DNA from: Mollicutes bacterium
GTDB taxonomy: Bacteria; Bacillota_I; Bacilli_A; RF39; UBA660
DNA: 6,128 nt
NCBI GenBank assembly: GCA_004552445.1
Contig: SFOJ01000038.1
Coordinates: 1-6,128 of the forward strand
Direction: 5' to 3'
The position numbers were made by a program, and so were the translations under genes. A model generated the notes under the pieces. It saw only the letters and a list, made by a program, of their open reading frames with translations, did not search any database and had not been told where the DNA came from. Shown in pieces: positions 5,682-6,128 of the stretch. The number at the start of each line of letters is the position of its first letter. Position 1 is the stretch's first letter.

Positions 5682-5710
5682 AAATAGCGTCTTGTCAGCG
5701 TTATTTTTTT
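5682..5710 (+). terminator. Intrinsic terminator of the orphan transcript
   Basis: AATAGCGT (5683-5690) pairs with GCGTTATT (5698-5705), with two G-U pairs, around the loop CTTGTCA. The stem extends one more pair at 5682/5706. Seven T residues run from 5704 to 5710. This is a credible rho-independent terminator on the plus strand. Confidence 0.65.
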
Positions 5711-5759
5711 ATTTAACTTACGTTGTTCAAAGAAAGTAGCTTATGTGAAGTTGTAAGAT

Positions 5760-5791
5760 AAAAGTGTACACGAAAAAAAGTGTATGCTTTT
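5760..5791 (+). mobile_element. Probable left end of an IS3-family element
   Basis: AAAAGTGTACAC (5760-5771) and GTGTATGCTTTT (5780-5791) form an imperfect inverted repeat that pairs fully in RNA if two G-U pairs are allowed. GTGTA also occurs as a direct repeat. The TGTACAC-type sequence just upstream of an orfA frame fits the terminal repeat of many IS3-family elements. The exact end and target duplication cannot be fixed because no right end is visible. Confidence 0.45.
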
Positions 5792-5796
5792 ATTTT

Positions 5797-5805
5797 TGCT
5801 ATAAT
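5797..5805 (+). promoter_or_regulatory. Extended -10 promoter of the IS orfA
   Basis: TGCTATAAT is a perfect extended -10 box, and no -35 is recognisable. An SD, AAGGA (5812-5816), and the orfA ATG at 5826 follow. The same nonamer, TGCTATAAT, forms the -10 region at 5455-5463. Confidence 0.6.
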
Positions 5806-5825
5806 ATTTATAAGGATATGATTCT

Positions 5826-6062
5826 ATGGCTACAAAAGGTCAAAAACAAGTAATACGAACTGAAAAAGAAAAATATGAAATAATAAACCCTGTTTTAGAA
5901 AATTTTAAAAGTCAAACTCAAGTTTCAAAAGAACCTGGTATAAATGTAGGATTAATTTTTCAATGAATAAAAAAATATGTGAATTGAAAAAAGAAAATAA
6001 GTTAAATGAAAAAAATAATATATTTATATATTTATTTAGAAAATTAAAAATAAAAAATTAAG
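5826..6062 (+). pseudogene. IS3-family transposase OrfA, degenerate
   Basis: The frame opens MATKGQKQ, a common IS3-type OrfA start. It goes on to a helix-turn-helix region with QTQVSKEPGINVGLIFQ, then a TGA at 5964-5966 exactly where family members have Trp in the segment LIxQWxKKY. Three residues of IKKY follow. The leucine-zipper-like tail (ELKKENKLNEKNN) continues from about 5981 in another frame, so a frameshift lies near the A-run at 5968-5975. That tail ends at TAA 6060-6062. OrfA is usually about 90-100 residues; about 79 codons remain. OrfB, with the DDE catalytic domain, does not follow in the window, so the element cannot move on its own. A programmed orfA/orfB frameshift is unlikely, because the shift is in the middle of OrfA. 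Confidence 0.65.
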
Positions 6063-6070
6063 CCATTTTA

Positions 6071-6128
6071 GTCTCCTGGAGCGAAAGGCCGCTCCAAATC
6101 GGTTTCCTTTGGTTTATGGGTCACAAGC
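6071..6128. other. GC-richer terminal segment of unknown origin
   Basis: From about 6073 to the end, 29 of 55 bases are G or C, against roughly a quarter to a third elsewhere. It contains a 7-bp hairpin, TGGAGCG (6077-6083) with CGCTCCA (6090-6096), and the near repeat GGTTT-CCTTT-GGTTT. On the minus strand a 19-codon open stretch (from 6127 to a TAA at 6070-6068) reads LVTHKPKETDLERPFAPGD, which could be a protein C-terminus or chance. I do not recognise it. It may be the edge of another mobile element or of foreign DNA. Confidence 0.4.

Larger units (their letters stand above)
5470..5710 (+). ncRNA. Candidate small RNA or short mRNA, about 240 nt
   Basis: The unit is defined by the promoter at 5435-5463 and the terminator at 5682-5710. 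Visible structure includes a TCATAT/ATATGA hairpin (5536-5553), CCAGA/TTTGG (5571-5585), a 12-bp self-complementary ATACGATCGTAT (5603-5614), and an 11-bp stem at 5642-5670. I do not recognise it as tmRNA, RNase P, SRP, 6S or a known riboswitch class. It may be a regulatory RNA, a small-peptide mRNA (see 5564-5650), or decayed DNA beside the insertion sequence. Confidence 0.45.

Noticed and set aside
5641..5690. TTCGA in a stem-loop, like a tRNA T-arm
   Set aside because: No acceptor stem, D-arm, anticodon arm or CCA can be built around it.
5670..5710. Resemblance of ACTAGAAATAGC to the engineered Cas9 guide scaffold or tracrRNA
   Set aside because: The likeness is about 10 bases. There is no repeat array, anti-repeat or cas gene, and the sequence is explained by a terminator hairpin.

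Overview
The window is very AT-rich: A/T-ending codons, AGA for most arginines, purine-rich Shine-Dalgarno (SD) sites and T-rich intrinsic terminators. With a CIRCE-type heat-shock operator this points to a low-GC Bacillota (Clostridia or an AT-rich Bacilli lineage). A genus cannot be named. Every Trp codon in the intact genes is TGG, and their stops are TAA or TAG.

Region 1 (1-1534) is a scarred area. A terminator is followed by an internal fragment of a P-type cation ATPase, missing both ends and carrying an in-frame TGA. It abuts a radical SAM/SPASM protein whose N-terminal region has apparently been lost. Region 2 (1572-2057) is a MarR-family regulator with its own extended -10 promoter and a possible autoregulatory operator.

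Region 3 (2061-4901) is the functional core, a chaperone operon. A CIRCE-like operator overlaps a consensus sigma-A promoter. It is followed by a structured leader of about 140 nt, a small thioredoxin-fold protein without any cysteine, HtpG (bacterial Hsp90) and an Hsp20 small heat-shock protein. The layout suggests HrcA-type heat control of both an ATP-dependent chaperone and a holdase. The Cys-less thioredoxin-like protein, 18 bp ahead of htpG, is the most unusual gene. A strong hairpin at 4917-4953 terminates this operon and a convergent single-domain response regulator. That regulator seems to start at an ATT codon.

Region 4 (5310-6128) has no long gene. It holds a good promoter (5435-5463) leading to an intrinsic terminator (5682-5710), which defines a candidate transcript of about 240 nt with stem-loops and one 28-codon reading frame. 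Next come the left end and broken orfA of an IS3-family element. The window ends in about 55 bases of markedly higher GC and unknown origin.

No complete undescribed system can be demonstrated. The best leads are the Cys-less thioredoxin-like protein in the chaperone operon, the 5435-5710 transcription unit, and the non-AUG start of the receiver protein.
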